Shown piece after piece: positions 1 through 8,437 of a stretch of DNA of 64,000 nucleotides. Within the stretch, counting starts at the first letter, position 1, and the number at the start of each line of letters is the position of its first letter. The position numbers were made by a program, and so were the translations under genes. The notes beneath the pieces are model-generated. The model ran no database searches. It worked only from the letters and a program-made list of their open reading frames with translations, and was not told the DNA's origin. The stretch lies in the NCBI GenBank assembly GCA_913055905.1, contig CAJXLB010000002.1:1-64000 (forward strand), in the 5' to 3' direction. The stretch is from an uncultured Winogradskyella sp. (GTDB lineage Bacteria; Bacteroidota; Bacteroidia; Flavobacteriales; Flavobacteriaceae).

Positions 1-59
1 AAGTTAAGCCCGTTAGCGCCGATGGTACTGCACTTCAGTGGGAGAGTAGGTCGCCGCCT
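1..59 (+). rRNA. rrf: 5S ribosomal RNA, 3' part
   Basis: The window opens inside a 5S rRNA. The stretch carries the conserved 3' half, with GTTAAGCCCGTTAGCGCC near the start, GATGGTACTGC in the middle and GGGAGAGTAGGTCGCCGCC at the end. The 5' half, and presumably 23S and 16S, lie before position 1. A strong terminator follows at once, so this is the end of an rRNA operon. The exact 3' end is uncertain by one or two bases. Confidence 0.93.
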
Positions 60-66
60 TTTTCGA

Positions 67-97
67 GGGCCCGTACATAGCGTACGGGCCCTTTTTT
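67..97 (+). terminator. rRNA operon terminator
   Basis: A perfect 10-bp stem (67-76 with 82-91, GC-rich, 5-nt loop) is followed by a run of six T. It sits about 8 bases after the 5S rRNA end and is the strongest intrinsic terminator in the window. Confidence 0.93.
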
Positions 98-126
98 ATT
101 TTATCTCAGGAAGAAGGAAAAAAGTA

Positions 127-369
127 TTACTTTTTTTTCTTGAACATACTGTCCATAATAGTGTTTATTCCCATAAAGAGAAAAACAATAGCGAGTATAC
201 ACAAGATAATGGCTATAATCAATAGAGGTATGTATAGAGGTTTGTCACTATTGCTAAAGGCTAAATGGAGAGTAGTGGGACCTAAAAACATGAGAATGAG
301 ACAAATGACCATTTTTCTAAGGCCTTTTCCAAGTAGTTCCTTGTCTGTTCTATTTTGATTGTCTTCCAT
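127..369 (-). CDS. DUF6095 family small membrane protein
   Basis: This 80-residue protein has two hydrophobic segments (about residues 20-38 and 46-68), with GPTTLH between them and a lysine-rich C-terminus (FKKKK). That layout fits the small DUF6095 family often found beside murQ in Flavobacteriaceae. Its start codon lies inside the 3' end of murQ (20-bp overlap), so the two are probably co-transcribed and translationally coupled. No function is known. A link to cell-wall recycling is only suggested by position. It converges on the rRNA operon terminator. Confidence 0.8.
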   Translation of the reverse strand: MEDNQNRTDKELLGKGLRKMVICLILMFLGPTTLHLAFSNSDKPLYIPLLIIAIILCILAIVFLFMGINTIMDSMFKKKK

Positions 370-1168
370 ACCTAATGCTTTTCCTTACGTTTTGATGTTT
401 GTTGAGAAGAGTTTGAGCTTCCGTTTCAGAAATATTGAGTTCATTCATAATCATTTTAACACCTCTACTAACTAATTTATTATTGCTCAATTGCATGTCT
501 ACCATTTTATTTCCTTTTACCCTGCCAAGTTGTATCATGGTGGTCGTGGTAATCATATTTAAAACAAGTTTTTGAGCTGTCCCAGCTTTCATTCTAGAAC
601 TACCTGTAAGAAATTCAGGACCAACGATAACTTCTATTGGAAATTGAGCAGTCTGAGCTAATGGACTATTTTTATTGCACGTGATACATCCAGTGGTTAT
701 ATGCTTTTTGTTACAGTCCTTTAAAGTATGGACAACATATGGCGTGGTGCCAGAAGCAGCGATACCAATTACGACATCTCTATTGGAAATTTGATAGGCT
801 TGTAAATCCTTCCAACCTTGAGTACTACTATCTTCGGCATTTTCAACAGCTTTTCTTATGGCTTTATCTCCGCCAGCAATTAAACCAATTACTAATTCAT
901 TTGAAACACCAAAAGTTGGAGGACATTCCGAAGCATCTAAAATACCCAGGCGACCACTTGTTCCGGCACCAACATAAAATAATCTTCCACCATTTTTTAG
1001 TTTTTCTACAACTTTTTCTATTAACGCTTCAATCTGGGGTAGTGCTTTTTCAACTGCATATGGTACAGTTTTATCTTCTTCGTTTATACTCGCTACAATC
1101 TCTTTAATGGACATTTTTTCGAGATTGTCGTAGCGTGAATCTTGCTCTGTTGTTTTTGTAAAATCCAT
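350..1168 (-). CDS. murQ: N-acetylmuramic acid 6-phosphate etherase
   Basis: MurQ cleaves the D-lactyl ether of MurNAc-6-phosphate to GlcNAc-6-phosphate in the cytoplasm, a step in peptidoglycan recycling. The 272-residue protein has a SIS fold with the signature YVGAGTSGRLGILDASECPPTFG-type stretch near residues 65-87, and GIAASGTTPYV and GSSRMKAGTAQKL farther on. These are diagnostic of the MurQ/GckR group. The length is slightly below the usual ~300 residues, mainly at the C-terminus, as in other flavobacterial copies. The DUF6095 gene overlaps its 3' end. Confidence 0.95.
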   Translation of the reverse strand: MDFTKTTEQDSRYDNLEKMSIKEIVASINEEDKTVPYAVEKALPQIEALIEKVVEKLKNGGRLFYVGAGTSGRLGILDASECPPTFGVSNELVIGLIAGGDKAIRKAVENAEDSSTQGWKDLQAYQISNRDVVIGIAASGTTPYVVHTLKDCNKKHITTGCITCNKNSPLAQTAQFPIEVIVGPEFLTGSSRMKAGTAQKLVLNMITTTTMIQLGRVKGNKMVDMQLSNNKLVSRGVKMIMNELNISETEAQTLLNKHQNVRKSIRYGRQSK

Positions 1169-1224
1169 GCTTAAAGGTAAGGATTATTACTTCTAGGTAA
1201 AATGAAATTCTTTTAATGTAAGCT

Positions 1225-2040
1225 CTAGAGTACGGTATAAATTACTTCGTCAACTTCTGAGAGTCTAAAGTAGCCAAAAGGAAAATTCTCGGGATTTGTT
1301 TGATTAATGCAATTACCTCTCACGGTTGCAGGTTGGGTTTCAAATGGACCTCCTGATTCTTCGCTGCCTTGTTGAAGAAGAACAAACATAAATTGATAAA
1401 AGCTTTGGGATACTCCGTGATTTCTAATGGTTACCACATCACCTGACTCTAAATCTTCCTCTGTGTAAAATCCAAATATCTGATTACCATCGGTAAATCT
1501 ATCTTCATAAACCTCTAAAGTAGGTACGGCAACGACATCACTTATAAATTCAAAAAAATAATAGTTTTCTTCACCTTCAGGATCTGTATAAAAGGCTTTG
1601 AGCTCAATGTCTTCTCCGGAAAATCCGCCATCGTCAATCTGCTCTACAAAATCTATGGGCGCCACAGACTTTAAAGTTTCCTCAGCCGTATAGACCTCAC
1701 CTTCATATATTATGGTTAGTGTGTAAGTTTCGTCAATAACCGGAACGAAATTATCGGTGCGGTATATGCCAGTATTTCCATCTTCTATAAAATCGTAGGT
1801 GTTACTGTTAGAATCTGTAATAGTAACAGTTGCGCCGTTTGCGGGTGGTACAGCTTGGTCGAAAAAAGGAGCTGTAAGACTAAGTCGAATACTTTGTTCG
1901 TTTCCAGTCGTATTTTTGAACCAGTTAATGGAGGCGTCAACGACTAACCTTGGCTCTGTGTTATTTAATTCGACATCGATGACATCTTCACACCCCAAAA
2001 TTAAAATTGCTAGAAGGCCTATTTTAATGAACTTTTGCAT
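1225..2040 (-). CDS. DUF4249 family lipoprotein
   Basis: This 271-residue protein starts with a short hydrophobic segment and lipobox-like LAILILGC, giving a likely lipidated Cys16. The next residues (EDVIDVELNNTEPRLVVDA) match the opening of DUF4249 proteins, which are outer-membrane-associated partners of a TonB-dependent receptor in Bacteroidota. The rest is beta-rich, with repeated TYTLTI and VTI strands. It lies 2 bp downstream of the receptor gene, so the two form one operon. The ligand of the family is unknown. The arrangement resembles a SusC/SusD pair, but the lipoprotein is not SusD-like. Confidence 0.85.
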   Translation of the reverse strand: MQKFIKIGLLAILILGCEDVIDVELNNTEPRLVVDASINWFKNTTGNEQSIRLSLTAPFFDQAVPPANGATVTITDSNSNTYDFIEDGNTGIYRTDNFVPVIDETYTLTIIYEGEVYTAEETLKSVAPIDFVEQIDDGGFSGEDIELKAFYTDPEGEENYYFFEFISDVVAVPTLEVYEDRFTDGNQIFGFYTEEDLESGDVVTIRNHGVSQSFYQFMFVLLQQGSEESGGPFETQPATVRGNCINQTNPENFPFGYFRLSEVDEVIYTVL

Positions 2041-2042
2041 AA

Positions 2043-4418
2043 TTAAAAATTAAAATTATAAGATACAGAAGGCACAATACCAAATATGGCCAGCCTTACA
2101 GCTTCATTTACACCAGAGGTTCTGTTTTCCCTAAATTGGATATTGGCGGCATTCCGTCTGTTATATACATTGTACAGGCCAAAAACCCATTCACCTTTAA
2201 AGCGTTTTTGACTATTTGGATTAGGGTTATAATTTGCAGATACATCTAACCTATGATAGGCAGGAAGTCTGCTAGAGTTTCTGGCTTCAAAACTCGGAAC
2301 AACAATGCCATTATATTCATATTGTCCATTGGGAAAGGTAGCAGGCAAACCGGTTTGGAAAATAAAGTTTGAGTTTAAGGTCCATTTATTGCTCAACTCA
2401 TAGGTTCCCGTAAGTGAAATATCGTGCGTTTTATCAAAAGGGGTTCTATACCATTGGCCGTTGTTGATACCTGTTTCAATTGCGGTTCGTCCAGGCGTGC
2501 GTTGTTCAGATTTAGAAAGCGTGTAAGAAAGCCATCCTTTAAATCTGCCTTCATTTTTTCTTAGAAGAATCTCTAAACCATAGGCTCTCGCTTCCCCATT
2601 TAGAATAACTTGCTCTATAGCATTATTGGCTATTAAATCTGCACCGTCTATATAATCGATACGGTTTTGTATTGTTTTGTAAAAGGTCTCGACCTGTAGG
2701 GAAAATTCATTGTTTTCAAATGTTCTGAAATAACCAAGAGCAACTTGATCCAATAATTGTGGTTCAATAAAGGGACCACTTGGAGTCCAAACGTCTAAAG
2801 GTGTTGGTGAATTTGTATTTGAAAGTAAGTGCAGGTATTGCGCCATTCTGTTATAGCTGGCTTTGATGGATGACTTATCGTTAATTTGATACGCTATTGA
2901 AAGTCTTGGCTCTATATTAATAAAAGATTCTAGGACACTACCTCGGCTCGAGCTCTCTGTGCCAATGGGCTCTGCTTTTTCATAAATCCCGAGGGTTTCA
3001 TTAAATAGTACAGGATTATTGTCTTCGTAAATATTGATTTCATCTTGGCCCAAACGGTGAAAAGTACTTAGTCTGGCACCATAACTTATGGATAATCGGT
3101 CACTGATTTTATGTTCGGCGTCTATATAAGCGGCATTTTCGAAGGCATACTTGTCTATGAGCTTAAAGGGGTTAATACCAGAATCTTCGGAGTTTGGATT
3201 TATCTCCCCTGGATTAAATTTATAATAAATGCTGTTGAGACCATATTCTAATTTAAAGTTATTGGTTATGTAATGTTTGAAGTCGTATTTTAGATTAAAA
3301 TTCCTAATTCCTGATTCCCATTCAAATCCTACAAAATTTAAATTTAAGCCATAATAATAGTCGGAATAAATCAATGAAAGGTTAGAGAATAATTTATCAG
3401 AGAACAGATGATTCCATCTAAAGTTTAAAACAGAATTACCGTAAATATTTTCGAAACTATCCTGAATGCTAAATACATCTCTCCCAAAATATCCTGATAG
3501 ATAAATGCTGTTATTATTGTTTAACCTATAGCTTAATTTGGTGTTTAAATCGTAAAAGTAGGCTACATTATCAAGGTCGAAAAGCGGTAGAAATAAATGA
3601 GCATAACTACTACGACCACCAAATAAAAAAGACCCTTTCTCTTTTTTTATTGGACCTTCTGCAAGTAAACGGCTAGAGACTAGCCCTATACCTCCATTCA
3701 TTTTAAATTGATTGCTATTTCCTTCTTTTTGATAAATATCTAGGACAGAAGATACACGTCCACCGTATTTAGCTGGAATTCCACCTTTGTATAATTTTAA
3801 ATCTTTAATGGCATCTGGATTAAATACAGAGAAAAAACCAAATAGGTGGGAGGAGTTAAATATAATAGCTTCATCTAGCAATATTAAATTTTGGTCTGCC
3901 GCACCACCTCTTACATTAAATCCTGATGACCCTTCGCCTGCATTGGTAACACCAGGTAGTAAGGTGATGGATTTTATGACATCTACCTCACCTAAAACAA
4001 CAGGCATATTTTTAATGGTCTTTATAGAAAGAGCATTAACGCTCATCTGTGGTTTCTTAATATTCAGGTGCTCTACATCATCTTTGATTAAGACTTCGTC
4101 TAGACTTTCCGCAGTTTCTTCTAATTTATAGGTTTTGGAAATATCCGTATTTAGGGTTATCGTTTCTACAATTGTTTTAAAACCTAAATAACTAATTTGC
4201 ACCTCATAGGTGCCTTCTGGAAGTGTTATGGAAAAAAAACCATACTCATTTGTCATAGTCCCAGAATTAAGCTCTGGCACCAAGATATTTACTCCAATTA
4301 GGGTTTCGTTACTTCTATTGTCAAGGATTGTACCGCTGAAAGTGAATTTTTCTTGAGCTGCTACTGTGCTCACAACTATGAAGAAAACAATAAAACCCGA
4401 GAGGAATTTAGCCATCAA
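2043..4418 (-). CDS. TonB-dependent receptor with N-terminal carboxypeptidase-regulatory-like domain
   Basis: This is a 791-residue outer-membrane receptor. A Sec signal peptide (about 1-21, ending VAAQ) is followed by a carboxypeptidase-regulatory-like domain (about 24-110, FSGTILDNRSNETLIGVNI and YLGFKT), a plug (about 115-235, GFNVRGGAADQNLILLDEA, KLYKGGIPAKYGGRVSS) and a 22-strand-type barrel ending in SVSYNFNF with a C-terminal aromatic. Such receptors import bulky nutrients using TonB/ExbBD energy. The DUF4249 lipoprotein gene follows directly. The substrate cannot be read from sequence. A terminator at 4526-4573 lies about 110 bp upstream of the start. Confidence 0.92.
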   Translation of the reverse strand: MMAKFLSGFIVFFIVVSTVAAQEKFTFSGTILDNRSNETLIGVNILVPELNSGTMTNEYGFFSITLPEGTYEVQISYLGFKTIVETITLNTDISKTYKLEETAESLDEVLIKDDVEHLNIKKPQMSVNALSIKTIKNMPVVLGEVDVIKSITLLPGVTNAGEGSSGFNVRGGAADQNLILLDEAIIFNSSHLFGFFSVFNPDAIKDLKLYKGGIPAKYGGRVSSVLDIYQKEGNSNQFKMNGGIGLVSSRLLAEGPIKKEKGSFLFGGRSSYAHLFLPLFDLDNVAYFYDLNTKLSYRLNNNNSIYLSGYFGRDVFSIQDSFENIYGNSVLNFRWNHLFSDKLFSNLSLIYSDYYYGLNLNFVGFEWESGIRNFNLKYDFKHYITNNFKLEYGLNSIYYKFNPGEINPNSEDSGINPFKLIDKYAFENAAYIDAEHKISDRLSISYGARLSTFHRLGQDEINIYEDNNPVLFNETLGIYEKAEPIGTESSSRGSVLESFINIEPRLSIAYQINDKSSIKASYNRMAQYLHLLSNTNSPTPLDVWTPSGPFIEPQLLDQVALGYFRTFENNEFSLQVETFYKTIQNRIDYIDGADLIANNAIEQVILNGEARAYGLEILLRKNEGRFKGWLSYTLSKSEQRTPGRTAIETGINNGQWYRTPFDKTHDISLTGTYELSNKWTLNSNFIFQTGLPATFPNGQYEYNGIVVPSFEARNSSRLPAYHRLDVSANYNPNPNSQKRFKGEWVFGLYNVYNRRNAANIQFRENRTSGVNEAVRLAIFGIVPSVSYNFNF

Positions 4419-4524
4419 TTATTTTTTAGCTAAAGTATAAAAGGTTGGATTTTATTGAGGTTCTTTTAACGTAAGTTTAATTTTGTTTACCATTTCAATG
4501 TAGAAGTTGAAACAAAAAATAATA

Positions 4525-4960
4525 ACTAAAAAAAGCCATATCACTACAGAGGACTGTGTTGACATGGCTTTTACCGAAGCAGTACTAACGTGACCTATTT
4601 AGTTGTTCACTAAATCAGCTGAGCAACTTTTACGTTGTCATCCTTTTCAGTTCAAGTGTTTCTGCCTCAATTTGGAATTTGCTTTAACTTTCAAAATGTA
4701 TTGACCTGTTGAAGCAACTCCGTTTTAAGATTGCTTTTCTTGATGCTACGTCATATATACATCATTTTCATGATTTAGCTACGTTGTAGCATTGCCTTTC
4801 ATTTTCGCATTCACTTTCGATTCTGCTACTTTGTCCGGGCTTTCCATTTCAAAATCTAAGGTCTGTGAAAACATACCTTAAAAACTGAAACTTCTTGACC
4901 AACTCGTTTAACTTGCCTACACAAGCTAACTTACCGACCTCAAAAAACAATCTCAATATA
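4525..4960 (-). ncRNA. candidate structured RNA or decayed reading frame, unidentified
   Basis: The 763-bp gap between the receptor gene and rplS has no credible gene. On the minus strand it holds a run of possible hairpins: 4908-4929 (8 bp including one GU, 6-nt loop), 4857-4880 (6 bp), 4778-4790 (5 bp), 4761-4774 (5 bp, GAAA loop), then a terminator at 4526-4573. A weak -7-like box (TTCTTTG) is near 4961-4969. This could be a standalone RNA of about 430 nt or a long attenuated receptor leader. It does not match the conserved motifs of tmRNA, RNase P RNA or SRP RNA that I know. Protein-like runs broken by stops in two frames mean a decayed gene is also possible. Confidence 0.4.
4526..4573 (-). 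terminator. intrinsic terminator upstream of the TonB receptor
   Basis: Read on the minus strand, an AAAAGCCATGTC...GATATGGCTTTTTTT stem-loop (arms at about 4561-4573 and 4531-4542) ends in a run of seven T. It would end the putative RNA upstream, or act as an attenuator about 110 bp before the receptor start. Confidence 0.75.
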
Positions 4961-5131
4961 CAAAGAACATTCTTTAAGAATTTAACATAAATTCAGATTA
5001 CTATCTAAAATCAAACACTGTTTGTTGTTAAATCCATAGCTAAAATAGCTTTTAATTGACAAAAACAAAATTATAAGACACTTTAAATATTCACAGTTTA
5101 TTCACCATAGATATTAACAAAAGTTAATAAA

Positions 5132-5163
5132 CAGAAAAAGCCCTCTCGAAGAAGGCTTTTTCA
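5132..5163 (-). terminator. rplS terminator
   Basis: An AAAAAGCC/GGCTTTTT stem with a loop around CTCTCGAAGA lies about 20 bp downstream of the rplS stop. On the minus strand the hairpin is followed by T-rich DNA. It separates rplS from the putative RNA downstream. Confidence 0.8.
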
Positions 5164-5181
5164 AATTTGTGACGTAAAATA

Positions 5182-5532
5182 TTATCGTCTTACTTCTTTA
5201 ATTCTTGCTTTTTTACCAGTTAGTCCTCTGAAATAGAAGATTCGGGCTCTTCTAACTTTACCACGCTTATTAACTTCGATTTTTTGAAGTGCTGGTAAGT
5301 TAATTGGGAAAATACGTTCCACTCCAACGGTTCCAGACATTTTACGTATAGTAAATGTTTCTGTGCTTCCGGATCCTTTGCGTTGTAAAACTACACCTCT
5401 AAAAAACTGTGTACGGGTTTTGCTTCCTTCCTTAATTTCGTAATAAACCGTAATTGTATCTCCAGCACTAAACTCTGGAATGTCTTTTTTTGCTACAAAT
5501 TCGTCTTGTACAAATTTTACTAAAGAATTCAT
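5182..5532 (-). CDS. rplS: 50S ribosomal protein L19
   Basis: L19 sits at the 30S-50S interface of the large subunit. The 116-residue protein is the usual length, with the family features FSAGDTITVYYEIKEG, RTQFFRGVVLQRKG and the C-terminal RRARIFYFRGLTGKKARIKE. It lies 117 bp downstream of trmD on the same strand. The trmD-rplS order is common in bacteria, and transcription ends at the hairpin 5132-5163. Confidence 0.98.
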   Translation of the reverse strand: MNSLVKFVQDEFVAKKDIPEFSAGDTITVYYEIKEGSKTRTQFFRGVVLQRKGSGSTETFTIRKMSGTVGVERIFPINLPALQKIEVNKRGKVRRARIFYFRGLTGKKARIKEVRR

Positions 5533-5649
5533 TTTTTCTTAATTAATGGTTGTTTTAAAGTAACATTCACGATTCTCGCCAGAGGTTAATTTAAAGTGGG
5601 TGCAAAGATAGACAAAAAGTTAATAGTTAAAAGTAAAACGGATAAGATT

Positions 5650-6327
5650 TTACTCATTGAGCAAGTCAGGTCTGCGATCTTGAGTTCTTTTAAGGGCCTG
5701 TTCTTCTCGCCATTTTTCAATTTTTGGAAAATTACCGCTAAATAAAACCTCTGGAACTGCCATGCCTTTGTATTCCCTAGGTCTCGTATAAATGGGTGGT
5801 GCAAGTAAATTATCTTGAAAGGAATCTGTCAGAGCAGACGTTTCATTGCCTAGCACTCCTGGGATTAAGCGAATTACGGCATCACAAAGTACGGCTGCAC
5901 CTAGTTCGCCTCCGGAAAGCACATAATCGCCAATAGAAATTTCTTTGGTAATGAAGTGGTCTCTGACGCGCTGATCAACACCTTTATAATGACCACATAA
6001 TATCATGATGTTCTCCTTTAGGGAAATTTGATTCGCTATATTTTGGTTAAGCCTCTCGCCATCTGGCGTCATGTAAATAATCTCGTCGTAGGGTCTTTCA
6101 CTTTTAAGTTTAGAAATGCATTTATCAATGGGTTCTATCATCATCACCATTCCGGCGCCTCCTCCATATTGATAGTCATCAACAGACTTATAGTTATCAG
6201 TAGTGTAGTCCCTTAGGTTGTGCAAATGAACTTCTACCAAATCAGCATCTATAGCTCTCTTTAGTATAGAAGCTTCAAAAGGGCTCTTTAGAAGTTCTGG
6301 TAAAACTGTTATGATATCAATACGCAT
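5650..6327 (-). CDS. trmD: tRNA (guanine-37-N1)-methyltransferase
   Basis: TrmD methylates N1 of G37 next to the anticodon of tRNAs reading CNN codons, which prevents +1 frameshifting. The 225-residue protein has the SPOUT-fold signatures [11 protein letters not shown] (about residues 53-63), [12 protein letters not shown] and [13 protein letters not shown], which form the knotted SAM site. The start ATG gives the typical opening [13 protein letters not shown]. It is upstream of rplS. The length is normal and no key residue appears lost. Confidence 0.98.
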   Translation of the reverse strand: MRIDIITVLPELLKSPFEASILKRAIDADLVEVHLHNLRDYTTDNYKSVDDYQYGGGAGMVMMIEPIDKCISKLKSERPYDEIIYMTPDGERLNQNIANQISLKENIMILCGHYKGVDQRVRDHFITKEISIGDYVLSGGELGAAVLCDAVIRLIPGVLGNETSALTDSFQDNLLAPPIYTRPREYKGMAVPEVLFSGNFPKIEKWREEQALKRTQDRRPDLLNE

Positions 6328-6394
6328 AATTATTGCTAAATCTTGGCAAATATACTGTAATTACAAGTTTTGTAGGGCCAGGACAGAGGCCTAT

Positions 6395-6724
6395 TTAAGA
6401 TTCAATTTGTTCTAGCCTATTGGCTCTTAAATATAAAAACAGTGGAAAACTAAAGGCCAAGGCAATGAAGAAGGTTAATGGAATAACTGTCCACCAATAT
6501 TTTATTTTGAGTTTTAAGGATTCATATGTCATCCAAACCAAAAATGTCATAGCTACAACTGAGATATCTGCCGAAATTGACTTTGCTGGTATGGTGGTTA
6601 CGGTTTGTTCAATAAAATTAGCTAGAGAGGTATCTTCAGCGGTCATGTAGAATTGGATATTATAGTACCAGGTTAGCCCCAAGCCTATTGCCGCCAATAA
6701 AAGATAGATATATTTGAATTTCAT
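6395..6724 (-). CDS. DUF2834 family membrane protein
   Basis: This 109-residue protein has three predicted membrane segments (about residues 4-20, 54-68 and 80-98). The TWYYNIQFY motif after the first helix and the SADISVVAMTFLVWM segment match DUF2834. The family has no assigned role. It lies 67 bp upstream of trmD on the same strand and is divergent from the DUF481 gene. Confidence 0.75.
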   Translation of the reverse strand: MKFKYIYLLLAAIGLGLTWYYNIQFYMTAEDTSLANFIEQTVTTIPAKSISADISVVAMTFLVWMTYESLKLKIKYWWTVIPLTFFIALAFSFPLFLYLRANRLEQIES

Positions 6725-6843
6725 TTACGTTCTGCTTTTTCGTGATTTATAAAATTACAAGTTATGCCTTTTGAATTAAAAAAACGCAACTGTTAAACTT
6801 CAATTTATAACAAGATCTAAAAATCCAATTAACTATTAATTTT

Positions 6844-6851
6844 TATCTTGC
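6844..6851 (+). promoter_or_regulatory. -7 box upstream of DUF481 gene
   Basis: TATCTTGC resembles the Bacteroidota -7 element (TAnnTTTG). It lies 25 bp before the ATG at 6877 in an AT-rich divergent promoter region. Confidence 0.45.
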
Positions 6852-6876
6852 GCCCTTAAAAAATTGAACTGCAACT

Positions 6877-7632
6877 ATGAAAAAAGCTATTTTTTTCTTG
6901 CTGTTTCCATTGTTTTGCTTTGGCCAGGTCAATGAAAGTGACTCACTCAAGCTTAAAGCAGACCTTTCCTTAACCGGTTTCTTTCAAGGTGGTAATGTAC
7001 AAACCGTTATTTTCAGGGCTAAGTCTGAAGTAAACTTTAAACCATGGAAAAATTGGGTTTTTAAAACGAAAAATTCTTATATCTATCAGGAGTTTGGCCG
7101 TGTGAAGGCCGATGAGGATATTTTGAGTTTAAACTTTTTGTACCTCAATCCAGAGCGAAAATTTTATCCATTGGTTCTAGGGTTTGTTAGTACCAATTTT
7201 AGAAGGGAGATAGATTTACGGTCGTTGTTAGGTGTTGGTGTAACGTACCAAGTAATCAATACAGAAAAGAACTGGCTAAAAGTGTCATTATCCAGTGAGT
7301 ACGAACAGACCCGCTTTAAGGAAACAGATTTCAATATATCTAGCTATGACGGCGTTAATTCCATAAAAACCATGAGAGCCACGATTTGGGTCAATGGAAA
7401 ATATAAGGTTTTTAAGGATAAATTAATTCTAAGTCACGAAAGCTATTATCAGCCGTCTTTAGAGGAGTCCAACAATTTTAGATGGCAAGCAGACCTTGGT
7501 ATAGAGCTGCCTATTTTCAAGTTTTTGAACTTTAAAATCAATTACATACACACTTTTGAAAGTGTTGTTATTGAAAACCAATCTCGGGATGATACGTTCT
7601 TAACTTTTGGCTTCACTATAAAAAATTATTAA
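6877..7632 (+). CDS. DUF481 family outer-membrane beta-barrel protein
   Basis: This 251-residue protein has a signal peptide (about 1-16, FPLFCFGQ) and an alternating beta-strand pattern typical of DUF481 (salt-induced outer membrane protein-like), such as LSLTGFFQGGNVQTVIFRAKSEV and the closing TFLTFGFTIKNY with a C-terminal tyrosine. It is probably a small outer-membrane barrel. Function and ligand are unknown. It stands alone, divergent from the DUF2834 gene and convergent with the coiled-coil protein that follows. Confidence 0.8.
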   Translation: MKKAIFFLLFPLFCFGQVNESDSLKLKADLSLTGFFQGGNVQTVIFRAKSEVNFKPWKNWVFKTKNSYIYQEFGRVKADEDILSLNFLYLNPERKFYPLVLGFVSTNFRREIDLRSLLGVGVTYQVINTEKNWLKVSLSSEYEQTRFKETDFNISSYDGVNSIKTMRATIWVNGKYKVFKDKLILSHESYYQPSLEESNNFRWQADLGIELPIFKFLNFKINYIHTFESVVIENQSRDDTFLTFGFTIKNY

Positions 7633-7680
7633 AGCCATAGTGTTGATTTGAGCACTTTAAAGCGTCTCATAATTCAAGTT

Positions 7681-8295
7681 TTACTTCGCCTTGTTTTTAT
7701 TGATTTCATCTTGCAATTGGCGTCTAACCTTTTGTTCGCGCTCTAGTGCAATGCGTCTATGCTCTTCAAATTCCGATTCCACTTCTTCTAATTTGAATTT
7801 TGCCTGACGTGTTAAGGTATTACTGTTTTTAAATTTGTAGATAAAAAAGAGCAAAAGCGCAAATAAGGCAGCAATAATACTCCACATTAAGACATTGTAA
7901 TTGGTCTTTCCCAATTGCATACCAAACAGGGCCATATTGTTCTTTTCTTCTTCTGTCTTAGCCAAGGTTTCCTCAGTATTGGCAAGGGACGTTTGTAGGG
8001 TTTCAATATTCAAGGCTTGTCTATCTACGACGGATTGCGTGTTAGCAAGGTCTTTTCTAAGTGCCTGTAATGAATCCATAGTATGTGCTTTCAAGGCATA
8101 TAACCAGGTCTTTTTAACCACCTTAAAGTCTTGGTAACTGTTGGAGCGTCTTATCACATATTCAAATTGATTATCAATGGTGCCGCTATTTAAAGAAAGC
8201 TTTTCTTCATTTTGAGTTTCAGAACCTTGGCCTTGTGAAACCTGAAAGTTAACGCCGAGCAGTAGGATAAGACTAATTTTTAAAGCGGAATTCAT
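7681..8295 (-). CDS. secreted/membrane coiled-coil protein of unknown function
   Basis: This 204-residue protein has a signal peptide (about 1-22), an N-terminal region with FEYVIRRSNSYQDFKVVKKTWL, a heptad-rich coiled coil (about 75-120), one membrane helix (about 133-152, VLMWSIIAALFALLLFFIY) and a charged cytoplasmic coiled coil at the end. Relatives are sometimes labelled tRNA (guanine-N1)-methyltransferase in databases, but no methyltransferase fold or SAM motif is visible here and that name should not be copied. Its role is unknown. It is a monocistronic minus-strand gene. Confidence 0.75.
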   Translation of the reverse strand: MNSALKISLILLLGVNFQVSQGQGSETQNEEKLSLNSGTIDNQFEYVIRRSNSYQDFKVVKKTWLYALKAHTMDSLQALRKDLANTQSVVDRQALNIETLQTSLANTEETLAKTEEEKNNMALFGMQLGKTNYNVLMWSIIAALFALLLFFIYKFKNSNTLTRQAKFKLEEVESEFEEHRRIALEREQKVRRQLQDEINKNKAK

Positions 8296-8375
8296 TGAGA
8301 TTTTGGTTTATAAGTTTAGATAAAAGTCAATGCCAATATAATAATTTTCAAAAAGGAACCCATTATTAAATTAAA

Positions 8376-8408
8376 ACAAATAGCCTCACGTTCTGTTGAG
8401 GCTATTTA
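8376..8408 (-). terminator. GAPDH gene terminator
   Basis: An AAATAGCCTCA/TGAGGCTATTT stem (8378-8388 with 8397-8407, 8-nt loop) lies about 30 bp after the GAPDH stop. On the minus strand it is followed by TTTGTTTT. Confidence 0.85.
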
Positions 8409-8437
8409 TATACGATCACCTTTATGTTTTGGATGTT

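Noticed and set aside
739-1107. 122-codon open frame antisense to murQ
   Set aside because: It is a shadow of murQ; the translation is rich in Leu, Gln and His and resembles no protein family.
4525-4960. tmRNA, RNase P RNA, SRP RNA or cobalamin riboswitch in the long gap
   Set aside because: I looked for the conserved ends and core motifs of these RNAs on both strands and did not find them, so the region is reported only as unidentified.
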